Assembly (NCBI RefSeq): GCF_009933255.1
Contig: NZ_MAEI01000054.1
Location: 1 to 64,000 of the forward strand
Direction of reading: 5' to 3'
Source: Enterococcus diestrammenae
GTDB lineage: Bacteria > Bacillota > Bacilli > Lactobacillales > Enterococcaceae
Length of the DNA stretch: 64,000 nucleotides
The translations under genes were made by a program, and so were the position numbers. The number at the start of each line of letters is the position of its first letter. Positions within the stretch are counted from its first letter, which is position 1. This document shows positions 55,529 through 64,000 of the stretch, piece by piece. A model generated the notes under the pieces. It saw nothing but the letters and a program-made list of their open reading frames with translations. It ran no database searches and was not told the origin of the DNA.

Positions 55529-58093
55529 TTATGCTGTTTGTTGATTGCGACGAGCAAGGATTCCTTTGACAATTTTTTTCTCCAATTCGACTAAAAGGAA
55601 GATTACTCCCGAAGCTAAGAAGAGGGTCAGTTGCTGTCCCAAAGTAAGTGAGGTGGTCCCAATGAGGTTTTGCATGAAAGGGACCACTAGCAATGAAGCT
55701 TGTAAGATAGCCAAAGCTCCAAAGGAAATCCAAATGGCCTTATTTTCAAGTAAGCTTTTATTCAGGGGCAGATCTGTTAGTTCGCGGCAATTAATCATAT
55801 AGAAAGCCTGACTTAAGACGATACTTTGTAAGAGCATGGTCTGTGCCACTACCGGGTTTGCGGCTTGTGCACTTAGTAGGTAGGCGGGAACGGTGATTAA
55901 TAAAGCGACATAAAGAATTCGGAAGAGGCTGTGTAGCGAGAGAATTTTTTCTTCGGGATTTCTAGGTGGTCGAGCCATGGTTTCAGGATGCGCCTTTTCA
56001 AAACTCAATGCGTAAGACAAGGTGATGGTGGTCACCATATTGACCCAGAGGATTTGCACGGGACTAAGGGGCAATGGCCGATCGGTTAAGAGGGCAAAGA
56101 TGACGAGAATTCCTTGCGCTAGAGAAGTCGGTAAGAAGAAATTGATGGTCTTTTTTAGGTTGTCGAAAATACGTCGTCCTTCTTTGACGGCATTGGCAAT
56201 CGTGGCAAAGTTGTCATCTGCTAACACCATATCAGCGGCTTCTTTAGTGACTTCGCTACCTTTGATACCCATGGCAATCCCAATATCGGCTTTCTTTAAG
56301 GCTGGGGCATCATTGACCCCGTCCCCGGTCATCCCAACGATTTCACCTTGCTGTTGCAGTGCCGTGACGATACGCAACTTGTGTTCAGGCGTCGTTCGAG
56401 CAAAAATATCAGTTTGGCTGACCACTTGCCGCAATTCTTCATCTGATAAGCCTTCAATCTCAGGGCCTTCCATGACACTATCCGTATGTTTCAAACCGAT
56501 TTGTTTTCCGATGGCCCGAGCGGTTTCGCGATGATCACCGGTAATCATTTTGACAGCAATCCCGGCCTGATGACAATTTTTGATGGCGGCAATGGCTGAC
56601 TCTTTAGGCGGATCAATGATGCCCACTAAGCCGACCATTTCTAGTTCGGTGACGTCTTCGTGACGGATGGTTGTTTGGCTCACTCTGGTGGTAGCAAATG
56701 CCAAGACCCGTTGCCCTTTTTGTGCTTGCTGGCTAATGGCTTGTCGCCACAAAGCTTGCGTTGCTGGACTCAAGTTTGCTTTGGCAAGGAGAACTTCTGG
56801 AGCTCCTTTGACAAACAAGGTAAGTTGTCCTGCGACTTCATGCAGGGTTGCCATGTATTTATGCTTGGAATCAAAAGGAATTTGGGCTAATTTTGGCAAA
56901 AGGGGTTCCGCAGCAGCCTCGACATAACGCAAGATAGCCATTTCAGTGGGATTCCCTTTTAAATTGGCCGCTTTTTGGTCCGTTGTGGTGCGTAAATCTT
57001 GGCAGTTAGTCATGAGGGTTTGCAGCTGCGCTTGTTTTTCCGGTAGCGCTGTTGTCTCAGTATCTGGAAAAACCACATCGGTGACAGACATCTCATTTTT
57101 GGTCAGCGTTCCTGTTTTATCGGAGCAAATGACGGTCATGGCACCCAATGTTTCCACTGCGGGCATACTTTTGACAATCGCTTTTTGCTGGGAAAGTTCT
57201 TTGACCCCCATGGATAAAATCATGGTGAGCACAGCTGGCAGACCTTCTGGTACCACAGCGACAATCAGGGCAATCACCGCTGAGAGTAAAAGGTTGGCCT
57301 CTAAGCCGTAGCGTAGAGAAGTAAAGATGATGAGAAAGACGATAAAGAGCATCAGGCCTTTAAAAATTTGCTGATTGAGTTGGTTCATTTTGCGGATCAG
57401 TGGCGTTGTTTGGGGCTTGACTGATTGCAAGGCTTGATTGATTTTACCAATTTCTGTTTGATCGCCGGTGGCAATCACGATCCCAATACCGCGCCCTTCT
57501 TGGACTTGGGTTCCAGAATAACCGATGTTGCGTCGGTCACCTAATCCGGCTTTTTCATTCACGATGGCCGTTGTCTTTTTGATGGGTAAGGATTCGCCGG
57601 TTAAGACGGCTTCTTCAATGACCAAATCAGCTGCTTCGATAAAGCGGACATCGGCGGGTAAGACATCGCCACTTTTTAGTAGTAGTATATCGCCAGTCAC
57701 GATTTCTTCTGAGGCGACCTCTTTGCGATGACCATCAATAAAGACGGTGGCGGTAGGGGATAGTAGCTGCTTGAGGCTATTAAGAGAGGCTTCTGCTTTG
57801 CGTTCTTGCAGATATCCGATGATGCCATTGATGATTACGACAGCGAGGATAATGCCCATCTCCACGTAATCTCCGGTGATTCCTTTTAAAATGGCTGCCA
57901 CTAGCAAGACTACCATGAGGAGGTCTAGAAAGTGTTTCCCGATTTTTTGCCAAAGAGGAACCGGTTTTTTCTCAGCTAATTGATTGTAGCCTTGTTTTTC
58001 CAAGCGGGCTTTTCGTTGGGAAGAAGTAAGACCATTGGCTGTCGTTTGCAACGTTGTATAGGTTTCATTGATGGATTTATGATGGTAAGTCAT
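55529..58093 (-). CDS. P-type cation-transporting ATPase (type II)
   Basis: Membrane ion pump of 854 aa, about ten helices. Visible: actuator TGES in VLTGESLPIKK, M4 motif VVPEGLPAVLT, phosphorylation site CSDKTGTLTKN, and the hinge MTGDGVNDAPALKKADIGIA. M6 reads NMVTTITLSYAL, lacking the Asp of SERCA-type NLVTDG motifs, and is followed by RPPRNP. This pattern matches an under-characterised group that includes mycobacterial CtpF-like pumps. The exported ion (Ca2+, Na+ or other) is therefore uncertain. AAGGAGG precedes the ATG. It forms a single-gene unit. Confidence 0.92.
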   Translation of the reverse strand: MTYHHKSINETYTTLQTTANGLTSSQRKARLEKQGYNQLAEKKPVPLWQKIGKHFLDLLMVVLLVAAILKGITGDYVEMGIILAVVIINGIIGYLQERKAEASLNSLKQLLSPTATVFIDGHRKEVASEEIVTGDILLLKSGDVLPADVRFIEAADLVIEEAVLTGESLPIKKTTAIVNEKAGLGDRRNIGYSGTQVQEGRGIGIVIATGDQTEIGKINQALQSVKPQTTPLIRKMNQLNQQIFKGLMLFIVFLIIFTSLRYGLEANLLLSAVIALIVAVVPEGLPAVLTMILSMGVKELSQQKAIVKSMPAVETLGAMTVICSDKTGTLTKNEMSVTDVVFPDTETTALPEKQAQLQTLMTNCQDLRTTTDQKAANLKGNPTEMAILRYVEAAAEPLLPKLAQIPFDSKHKYMATLHEVAGQLTLFVKGAPEVLLAKANLSPATQALWRQAISQQAQKGQRVLAFATTRVSQTTIRHEDVTELEMVGLVGIIDPPKESAIAAIKNCHQAGIAVKMITGDHRETARAIGKQIGLKHTDSVMEGPEIEGLSDEELRQVVSQTDIFARTTPEHKLRIVTALQQQGEIVGMTGDGVNDAPALKKADIGIAMGIKGSEVTKEAADMVLADDNFATIANAVKEGRRIFDNLKKTINFFLPTSLAQGILVIFALLTDRPLPLSPVQILWVNMVTTITLSYALSFEKAHPETMARPPRNPEEKILSLHSLFRILYVALLITVPAYLLSAQAANPVVAQTMLLQSIVLSQAFYMINCRELTDLPLNKSLLENKAIWISFGALAILQASLLVVPFMQNLIGTTSLTLGQQLTLFLASGVIFLLVELEKKIVKGILARRNQQTA

Positions 58094-58315
58094 AGTAAGT
58101 TCCTCCTTATTGTTTTTGTAAGTTTCCCCTTGTGAGAATACTTAACCAAGGGAAATAACTTATCTGAAAACAGTATAGCCAGTCTGTCGCCTAGATAGGA
58201 GGTTACTTTTTCATAGGCCTATGCAAAAATAGCAAGATGCTTAAAACAGGGGACAAGAAGAACATGGTATAATGCAAACGAAATAAGAACTGGGTGAAAG
58301 CAAGGAGGACGTAGC

Positions 58316-59053
58316 ATGCGCTTAGATAAATTTTTAGCCGATATGGGCATTGGTAGTCGTAAAGAGGTCAAGGGTTACATCAAAAAAGGACTAGTCACCG
58401 TCAATGGGCAGGTTGTAAAATCTGACAAGCTGCAAGTGGCAGAAGACCAAGATCAGGTGGTCTTTGACGGGGAACCGGTAATCTATCAGAAATATTTCTA
58501 CTATATGATGAACAAACCTGGTGGGGTTATTTCAGCGACGGTGGACAACTACGAGGAGACAGTAGTGGATTTGCTAGCGGATACTGATTTTCGCGAGGAT
58601 TTATTTCCTGTCGGTCGTTTGGATAAAGATACCGAGGGCTTTATGCTCTTGAGCAATGACGGAGCGTTGGCGCATCGTTTATTGTCGCCTAAAAAACATG
58701 TGGAAAAAGAATATTTTGCTAAAGTGGCTGGGGTGATGACTGAGGAAGATGTAGCAGCTTTTGCTAAGGGACTGACCATCGATGGCGGCGAAGAGACGTT
58801 GCCGGCAGAGCTGACGATTGTGGCGACGGATGAAAAAGCGCAGACGAGTGAAATTCGTCTAATCCTTCATGAAGGCAAGTTTCATCAAGTGAAACGGATG
58901 GTGCAAGCAGTGGGGAAAGAAGTGACTTATCTGAAGCGATTGCGCATCGGAGGGTTGGTTTTGGATTCAGGATTAGAATTAGGAGACTACCGTCCGTTGA
59001 CAGAGGCGGAAGTTGGGCTGTTGGAGGAAGGAAAAAAAGCCACATCCAACTAA
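58316..59053 (+). CDS. rsuA: 16S rRNA pseudouridine(516) synthase family protein
   Basis: RNA-modifying enzyme of 245 aa that converts a 16S rRNA uridine to pseudouridine. The N-terminal S4 domain (MRLDKFLADMGIGSRKEV) binds RNA. The catalytic Asp lies in VGRLDKDTEGFML near residue 103. KFHQVKRM near 190 is the RsuA/RluB signature. RluB/RluE-like 23S specificity cannot be excluded, but length and motifs fit RsuA. AAGGAGG lies before the ATG. Confidence 0.92.
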   Translation: MRLDKFLADMGIGSRKEVKGYIKKGLVTVNGQVVKSDKLQVAEDQDQVVFDGEPVIYQKYFYYMMNKPGGVISATVDNYEETVVDLLADTDFREDLFPVGRLDKDTEGFMLLSNDGALAHRLLSPKKHVEKEYFAKVAGVMTEEDVAAFAKGLTIDGGEETLPAELTIVATDEKAQTSEIRLILHEGKFHQVKRMVQAVGKEVTYLKRLRIGGLVLDSGLELGDYRPLTEAEVGLLEEGKKATSN

Positions 59054-59064
59054 CAGCTTCGAAT

Positions 59065-59121
59065 AAAAGACAAAATCGACTCATGAGAAAAGGGAGCGTG
59101 TGTCGGTTTTGTCTTTTTTTT
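59065..59121 (+). terminator. intrinsic terminator after rsuA
   Basis: AAAAGACAAAATCGAC pairs with GTCGGTTTTGTCTTTT, then more T. Confidence 0.9.
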
Positions 59122-59232
59122 GAGAGGTGAATGCTGGGGTAGTCTTTTTCGGTAATCAGCCTGCCTTTTTTGAAAAATAACTGTAAAACTTGTTGCTTTT
59201 TTTTCGATTAACTGGGAAAACTGACTTTCAAC

Positions 59233-59249
59233 TGTAAGCCTAGTGTTAC
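59233..59249 (+). promoter_or_regulatory. candidate WalR box
   Basis: TGTAAGCCTAGTGTTAC fits the WalR pattern TGTWAH-N5-TGTWAH except one position. It lies 62 bp before the CHAP hydrolase start. A second half-like site, TGTAAAACTTGTTG, is at 59182. PcsB-like hydrolases are classical WalRK targets. Confidence 0.45.
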
Positions 59250-59310
59250 CCATTTCATCGTTTGTCGTGCTAAATTATGCCTACAAAAGAAAACGAAATG
59301 AGGCTTACGA

Positions 59311-60342
59311 TTGAAATTAAAGAAAACTATTATTACGACTTTGCTACTATGGAATAGCTTGTTTGCGTCTCCAGCATTTGCTTCCGAAACAACTGATACT
59401 ATCAAGAATACTCAAGACAAAATTGCCGATATCCAAAAGCAGATTCAAGAAAATAAAAAACATAATACTCAACTAGCTGCTTACATAAAAGAACAGCATT
59501 CAAAGGTTGAACAAGAGCAAGAAGAGGTCCAAAGCGCAGCTATCGATTTAGCAAAAACGGCAGCGGAAACGAAGACGATGACCGTTAAACGAAACGCTGC
59601 AGATCACATGTTACAAATGACTAATATCAATTCCTCTTCTTATGTCTTTACTAAAGAAAAGGTTGAGCGGCTAGCAGAGGAGCTTGAAAAGCAAGAAACC
59701 AAACAAGCCAAAGAACAGTCAGTTGTTGACAAAGCAGAAGCGAAAGCAAAGCAAGCGCAGACTGCGTACCGAGATTTGGTAGCACAGCAGAAAACAGTGA
59801 TCGCTGAGCAAAAAACTGCAGAACAGAAACTGACCTCTGAAAAAGCCCAATTGAAAAAGCTTGAAACAAAGAAACAAGAGGAAAAAGTCGTGCAAGCTAA
59901 AGCTGCTAAGGCGCAAGCCGCCAAAGAAAAAGCCGCTAAGGAAAAAGCTGCCAAAGATGCAGCCGCGGCAGTCGCTAAGCAAAGTCATGGTGTAGATCAT
60001 TCCAACTCCGGCAATGCCTACGAATGGGGTCAGTGCACTTGGTATGTGAAGACAGTTGCTCCTTGGGTGGGGACTTATTGGGGGAATGGTTGCCAATGGG
60101 GCGCTTCTGCTGCAGCGGATGGCTACCGAGTAGATAGCACACCCGAAGTAGGCGCAGTGGCAGTCTTTGCGGCAGGACAAAATGGCGCCAACGCTCAATA
60201 CGGGCATGTTGGTTATGTGGAAGCTGTCAATGGGGATGGCACCTTTACTTTTTCTCAAGGAGGGCTCGGGTTTGCCAATCCAGCGGGACCAAACTACCAA
60301 ACCTTGAGTGCTGCCGGGATGCAGTTTATTCATAGGAACTAG
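59311..60342 (+). CDS. secreted PcsB-like peptidoglycan hydrolase with coiled coil and CHAP domain
   Basis: Cell-separation type hydrolase of 343 aa. It has a signal peptide ending FASPAFA, then a long Lys/Glu/Ala/Gln-rich coiled coil at about residues 30-225, as in PcsB, SagA and SalB. A C-terminal CHAP amidase/endopeptidase domain carries catalytic Cys in GQCTWYV near 246 and His in YGHVGYVEAV near 298. TTG is the start, with GAGG nine bases upstream, and the signal peptide begins there. The coiled coil probably keeps the enzyme inactive until bound by FtsEX (known for PcsB). Confidence 0.92.
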   Translation: MKLKKTIITTLLLWNSLFASPAFASETTDTIKNTQDKIADIQKQIQENKKHNTQLAAYIKEQHSKVEQEQEEVQSAAIDLAKTAAETKTMTVKRNAADHMLQMTNINSSSYVFTKEKVERLAEELEKQETKQAKEQSVVDKAEAKAKQAQTAYRDLVAQQKTVIAEQKTAEQKLTSEKAQLKKLETKKQEEKVVQAKAAKAQAAKEKAAKEKAAKDAAAAVAKQSHGVDHSNSGNAYEWGQCTWYVKTVAPWVGTYWGNGCQWGASAAADGYRVDSTPEVGAVAVFAAGQNGANAQYGHVGYVEAVNGDGTFTFSQGGLGFANPAGPNYQTLSAAGMQFIHRN

Positions 60343-60355
60343 AATTGACTAACTA

Positions 60356-60406
60356 AAAAGGGCTCCTCAACAACTGTTACAGACAATCGTTGAGGAGCCC
60401 TTATTT
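60356..60406. terminator. bidirectional terminator
   Basis: AAAAGGGCTCCTCAAC pairs with GTTGAGGAGCCCTT between convergent genes. Confidence 0.92.
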
Positions 60407-60410
60407 ATGA

Positions 60411-62555
60411 TTATTTCGTCAAGGAAAATGGATAATCCTCATCGCGGTATTCCCGTGGTGCTGGGACTAACCCTAGATGGAAGGCAATTTCCCCACCAGC
60501 CAGCAGATCTTCATGAGTGAAGAACATGGCGGTGTGCTTATGGTCATTGCGTGACACTTCATGGATGAAGAGTTGTTGCGGCTGGTTATGACCACAATCA
60601 ATAGCTAACGTATTGCCGTTAGACAGGTGAAGTGTGGCGCTTTCCACCAGGGGCATCCCGATGACGTATTCGCCGGAACCAGATGTGACAGGATAAAAAC
60701 CAAGGCTGTTAAAGATATACCAAGCAGCAGTGGTGCCGTTGTCTTCGTCGCCAGGGTAGCCGTTGAAGCTAGTGGAGAAGCATTCTTGCAAGGTTTGCTT
60801 GATTAAAGGTTGGGTCATTTCTGGCTTGCCGATATAGCTAGACAAGTAAGGATAGTGGAAACTAGGCTGGTTGGAAATCGCGAATTGACCAAACTCGATG
60901 GCGGCCATTTCACTGATTTCATGGATTTCCATCCCGTAGCCGGCAGTGTCAAAAATAGGCTCCATATTGAAAAGTTCGGCTAGTTTGGCTTCAAATTGCG
61001 CCTTACCACCGTGAGCGTTGACTAAGCCCCGGAAATCTTGGAAGACGGAGAAGCTGGATTGCCAAGCGCTGCCTTCTGCGTAGTCTAAGCCCCAACGGAT
61101 TGGAGAGAAATCTGGGCGGAAAGCACCGTTTTTGTCTTTCGCGCGCATAAAGCCAGTTTCCGGATCGAAAATATTGCGATAGTTCAAGGATTGCTTCCGG
61201 TAATAAGCGGCGGTTTCTTCGTCGCCGACTACTTCAGCTACTTTGCTGATGCAATAGTCGCTATAAGCATAGTCCAATGTATGGTTGACGGATTCGTGGT
61301 GATCCAGTGGTACATAGCCGTACTTCAGATAATCAGTCGTACCGCGGCGACCGTAGTTGGGATTGTCACTTTGAATGGTGGCTGATTTTTTCATAGCTTC
61401 TAAAAAGCGAGGCATCAAGTCCAAACGAATTCCTTTGGCAGCAGCATCAGCAATCACACCATCAATCAAGGTTCCTGGCATCAAGCCGCGTTCGTCTGGC
61501 GATAACCATTTTGGCAAGAAGCCGGCATCTTCATAGCTATTTAAGAAACCTTCCAGCATTTCGCCAAATTTGTCTTGGGCAATCAGGCTGTACAAAGGAT
61601 AAACCGTACGGAAAGTATCCCAAAAACCATTGTTAGTGTACAAAACGCCGGGTTTGCTGCTGCGGCTGACCGTATCATAGTGCACAATTTCGCCAGCAGC
61701 ATTTGTTTCATAGAAGGTTTGTGGGAATAAGAAACAACGGTAGAGATTATGATAAAAGGTTTCTCGGTGGGCAGGGTTGTGAGTAGTGACATTAATGCGC
61801 CCGAGATAGTTTTGCCATTGTTGGCGACTGGCAGTTAAGAGCTCTGCTGGCGTGCCAACAACGTCGTTAGCTAAGTTGGCTTGGGCGGTGGCCTGGTCGA
61901 TAAAAGAAGTGCCCAGCTTAGTGATGACTTTCTTGACAGTGCCAAAATCAAAGCGAATCAAGCCGTCTTCTCCGGTCAAAGTAGCTGGTACATTCGTGAT
62001 TGGTGCATCAAAACTTAGCGCGAAGTACATTTTAAAATCGGGATCTTCACAGCCAGAGAAGTTGATGACCCAGCCTTCTGCATGGGTTTCGTCGGTGATC
62101 GTCAGTTCATAACGTCCAGGCAATTGTAGCAGCAGACCGTTGTCTTGCTGACGGTAGTTGACTTCTAACGCTGCCCCATACATGGTGGGAATCAACCGCG
62201 AAGTTGCTTGGTAGCGTAGTTGAGTGATGACCAACTGTGTAGGTTCGAAAGTGGCCTCCTCAGGGCGATAGGAACTTTGAGCAGCGCCGAGAGTCATCTC
62301 AGAAAGGGTCCCACTGACTGGCGTCAGTAAAAGACGACTGTAATCTCCCATCCAAGGACTGGGCTGATGAGTCAAACGGTAGCCTTGGAAAGTGCGGTCT
62401 TCTGGATGAAACCACCAGCTGCCTTTTTGATCAGTTGTTTGGGGTGCAAAGTAGTTCATGCCGAAAGGAACCCCAGTGTAAGGCAAGCAGTTGCCATGGG
62501 AAAAGCTGTATTGATTTGCAGTTCCAAAACGGGTGTCGATCATTTGTGTGTGCAT
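60411..62555 (-). CDS. GH92 alpha-mannosidase
   Basis: Calcium-dependent exo-alpha-mannosidase of 714 aa, without a signal peptide and so probably cytoplasmic. The N-terminal FGTANQYSFSHGNCLPYTGVP and the later NGFWDTFRTVYPLY, GYPGDEDNGTTAAWYIFNSL and GFYPVTSGSGEYVIG are GH92 signatures. GDEDNG holds the acid residues and metal ligands. It likely trims alpha-1,2-mannose from imported N-glycan fragments, ahead of the GH125 enzyme. AGAGGAGAT precedes the ATG. It is in one operon with the regulator gene 73 bp upstream. Confidence 0.94.
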   Translation of the reverse strand: MHTQMIDTRFGTANQYSFSHGNCLPYTGVPFGMNYFAPQTTDQKGSWWFHPEDRTFQGYRLTHQPSPWMGDYSRLLLTPVSGTLSEMTLGAAQSSYRPEEATFEPTQLVITQLRYQATSRLIPTMYGAALEVNYRQQDNGLLLQLPGRYELTITDETHAEGWVINFSGCEDPDFKMYFALSFDAPITNVPATLTGEDGLIRFDFGTVKKVITKLGTSFIDQATAQANLANDVVGTPAELLTASRQQWQNYLGRINVTTHNPAHRETFYHNLYRCFLFPQTFYETNAAGEIVHYDTVSRSSKPGVLYTNNGFWDTFRTVYPLYSLIAQDKFGEMLEGFLNSYEDAGFLPKWLSPDERGLMPGTLIDGVIADAAAKGIRLDLMPRFLEAMKKSATIQSDNPNYGRRGTTDYLKYGYVPLDHHESVNHTLDYAYSDYCISKVAEVVGDEETAAYYRKQSLNYRNIFDPETGFMRAKDKNGAFRPDFSPIRWGLDYAEGSAWQSSFSVFQDFRGLVNAHGGKAQFEAKLAELFNMEPIFDTAGYGMEIHEISEMAAIEFGQFAISNQPSFHYPYLSSYIGKPEMTQPLIKQTLQECFSTSFNGYPGDEDNGTTAAWYIFNSLGFYPVTSGSGEYVIGMPLVESATLHLSNGNTLAIDCGHNQPQQLFIHEVSRNDHKHTAMFFTHEDLLAGGEIAFHLGLVPAPREYRDEDYPFSLTK

Positions 62556-62628
62556 GTTTGAATCTCCTCTTGTCTAGGTTTAGCCTTGACTTTTTTGGGA
62601 GTCAAAGCGGTTTTATTAGCTGCCGGTT

Positions 62629-63687
62629 TTACCGGTCAGGACGGGATAGGAAGCTAGTGGACTGCCGTTTGACTAATCGGACGGGGATGGCAGCATCCAC
62701 TGGTAGTGTGTTGGACTGGAGCTGTCGTAGCAAGGCCCGGCCGGCTGTGGCTCCTAGTTCTTTGAAATTTTGGGCGATGGTGGTCAGCGGGGGATCCACT
62801 AAGGCCGCGGCTTGGATATCATCAAAGCCGATAACGGAATAGTCTTCTGGGACGTTTTTACCCAACTGCCGCAGTTGACGCATGGCAGCGATGGCCACCA
62901 GGTCGTTTTCACAAATCAAAGCCGTGACTGCCGGGTTGGCAGCCAAGTAGTCAGATAAGCTATGAATCGTGGCGGTTTGATCATTCATTGCTGTGTGGAA
63001 GGTTAAGTTCGCGGCCTTTAAGGTTTGCAGGTAGCCAAAATACCGCTGCCGCACTGATTGGGGATGGACCCGTTCGCCAAAGATATAAGCAATCTGTTGA
63101 TGCCCGTCATCGATTAAGGCTTGGGTAGCTTGACGGCCGCCATCGACGTTATCCGAAAGAACGGTGGGATACGGCAAATCATATAGTTTTTTATCTAATA
63201 AAATCACTGGGTACTGGCTTAAAGAAAGTTCCAGTAACAAGTCGAGGTATTGGTCCATATCATCCACGTAATAAATTAAACCATCAAATTCTGCCATAAT
63301 TTCATCAGCGGTTTTATTGGCCAAAAAATCCATATCAACGGTCATGACTTCGTATTGGCTTTCCGCCACTACTGGGTTTAAGCCTTCGTGAAAATTGCCC
63401 ACAGAAAAGTCTGTGACAAAAGGTAAGATGAAGAGCAGTCGGCGGGTGGCCGTCGGGGAAGCTTTTTTGGAAACGAGACTTTTGACAAAACTTCCTTTGC
63501 CGCGAATACGATAAATCAGACCTTCTTGCTCCAATTCCGTCAGGGCCCGCTTGGAGGTGATGCGAGAAACTTGGTATTTTTCCGATAGTTCCTTTTCAGT
63601 AGGCAACTTCGCCCCAGTGTCTAAAAGGCCGCCTAGAATCTGTTCTCGTAGCTCCGTCATGATTTTCATATATAAAGGTTGGGTCAT
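62629..63687 (-). CDS. GntR-type regulator with LacI-like sugar-binding domain
   Basis: Transcription factor of 352 aa. The N-terminal GntR winged helix has EQILGGLLDTGAKLPTEKEL and YQVSRITSKRALTELEQEG. From about residue 80 a periplasmic-binding-protein-like domain follows (for example VIGFDDIQAAALVDPPLTTI), the AraR/TreR arrangement. It probably represses the GH92 and GH125 genes until a mannosyl ligand binds. The palindromes at 63708 and 63814 are its likely operators. AAAGGAGCC precedes the ATG. Confidence 0.92.
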   Translation of the reverse strand: MTQPLYMKIMTELREQILGGLLDTGAKLPTEKELSEKYQVSRITSKRALTELEQEGLIYRIRGKGSFVKSLVSKKASPTATRRLLFILPFVTDFSVGNFHEGLNPVVAESQYEVMTVDMDFLANKTADEIMAEFDGLIYYVDDMDQYLDLLLELSLSQYPVILLDKKLYDLPYPTVLSDNVDGGRQATQALIDDGHQQIAYIFGERVHPQSVRQRYFGYLQTLKAANLTFHTAMNDQTATIHSLSDYLAANPAVTALICENDLVAIAAMRQLRQLGKNVPEDYSVIGFDDIQAAALVDPPLTTIAQNFKELGATAGRALLRQLQSNTLPVDAAIPVRLVKRQSTSFLSRPDR

Positions 63688-63707
63688 GAAAAGGCTCCTT
63701 TCATTAA

Positions 63708-63719
63708 ATGATATATCAT
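63708..63719. promoter_or_regulatory. palindromic operator ATGATATATCAT
   Basis: Perfect 12-bp palindrome 21 bp upstream of the regulator start. It shares the core TGATATATCA with the site at 63814. Autoregulation by the GntR-type protein is inferred. Confidence 0.65.
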
Positions 63720-63768
63720 GAAAGTATCATAGCATAGTTTATGTCGAAAAAAACATTAGAATTTCATT

Positions 63769-63804
63769 TGAAAGCGTGGACAAATTGGCGGAACCTGTTA
63801 TAAT
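63769..63804 (+). promoter_or_regulatory. GH125 promoter overlapped by a cre site
   Basis: TGGACA (63777-63782), 16 bp, TATAAT (63799-63804) with an extended TG. TGAAAGCGTGGACA (63769-63782) matches the cre consensus at all but one position and covers the -35. CcpA repression by preferred sugars is expected. Confidence 0.7.
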
Positions 63805-63813
63805 CACCTTGTA

Positions 63814-63825
63814 TTGATATATCAA
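63814..63825. promoter_or_regulatory. palindromic operator TTGATATATCAA
   Basis: Perfect 12-bp palindrome just downstream of the GH125 promoter start, positioned to block transcription. It pairs with the site at 63708. Confidence 0.7.
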
Positions 63826-63845
63826 ATTAGTGAAGGAGTACCGAG

Positions 63846-64000
63846 ATGGCTTATAAAGACATACCAACATCAGTGCAACACTTTATGGATGAAATAACTA
63901 AAAAATGTGGCGAGGCACATGCCGATTGGGCAGTAAACTTTAATGCGGCTTTTGCCAATACGCTTTTAACTACGGTGAAACGTCACGAGGATGGCACGAC
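63846..64000 (+). CDS. GH125 exo-alpha-1,6-mannosidase (5' part, runs off the window)
   Basis: The first 51 codons are present, and the frame is open to the window end. The N-terminal PTSVQHFMDEITKKCGEAH and FNAAFANTLLTTVKRHEDG match the start of GH125 (formerly DUF1237) enzymes, which are metal-independent alpha-1,6-mannosidases. AAGGAGTACCGAG precedes the ATG. The gene is divergent from the GntR-type regulator and works with GH92 on mannose-rich glycans. Confidence 0.85.
   Translation, partial: MAYKDIPTSVQHFMDEITKKCGEAHADWAVNFNAAFANTLLTTVKRHEDGT

Noticed and set aside
56022..56534. 170-codon plus-strand ORF
   Set aside because: It is antisense to the P-type ATPase hinge region, with no start signal.
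59719..60333. 204-codon minus-strand ORF
   Set aside because: It is the shadow of the repetitive coiled-coil and CHAP coding sequence.

Overview
The window looks like a chromosomal segment of an Enterococcus or a close relative in the Lactobacillales. The evidence is an SMK-box (SAM-III) riboswitch in front of metK, a leuS T-box, a Lys-type MurE, LPxTG pilins with a class C sortase, GH73/LysM and PcsB-like CHAP wall hydrolases, an Mga-type regulator and AAGGAGG-type ribosome binding sites. No rRNA gene, phage, transposase or CRISPR array is visible. The species cannot be fixed from the sequence alone.

Layout. Positions 1-1600 hold the end of a tRNA array: 17 complete tRNAs plus the 3' end of a probable tRNA-Arg, with an internal Ser-fMet duplication. 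A 5'-truncated ORF follows. Positions 2333-10764 carry metK, a 14-TM drug exporter, an esterase, the tRNA wobble-uridine modification pair mnmL-mnmM, a PAP2 phosphatase and a LysM glucosaminidase. Positions 11161-15891 carry a GH1 phospho-beta-glucosidase and T-box-controlled leuS. Positions 16074-25037 form a pilus locus: a class C sortase diverges from three LPxTG pilin genes. The first pilin gene (VWA tip adhesin) is interrupted by one in-frame TAG.

Positions 25188-29839 are mixed metabolic genes, including a PocR/AraC regulator divergent from an iron alcohol dehydrogenase. Positions 30053-41762 are an arabinan-utilisation island. It contains an ArsR-type regulator with a large extra domain, a sugar ABC transporter without its ATPase, two GH43 lipoproteins predicted at the cell surface, two cytoplasmic GH43 enzymes and a GH51 arabinofuranosidase. 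Long arabinan would be cut outside, arabino-oligosaccharides imported, and L-arabinose released inside. Positions 42593-60342 are housekeeping and accessory genes: murE, a MerR regulator with an unusual DXS-like enzyme, a MurJ-like flippase, a Mga-like regulator, a P-type ATPase, rsuA and a CHAP hydrolase. Positions 60411-64000 are a mannosidase locus (GH92, GntR/LacI-type regulator, GH125) with paired palindromic operators and a cre site.

The most unexpected structure is a family of long inverted-repeat elements in intergenic DNA. Three composite copies (41863-42425, 48685-49250, 51164-51797) each contain two hairpin modules of about 200-270 bp, and all three start within a few bases of an intrinsic-terminator T-tract. 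Two diverged relatives lie at 12765-12983 and 3693-3813. Substitutions between copies partly preserve pairing, which suggests a selected fold. Other leads are the amber stop in the tip pilin, the DXS-like enzyme lacking both phosphate-binding arginines, alternative hairpins in front of an orphan ORF, and the ArsR-type arabinan regulator.
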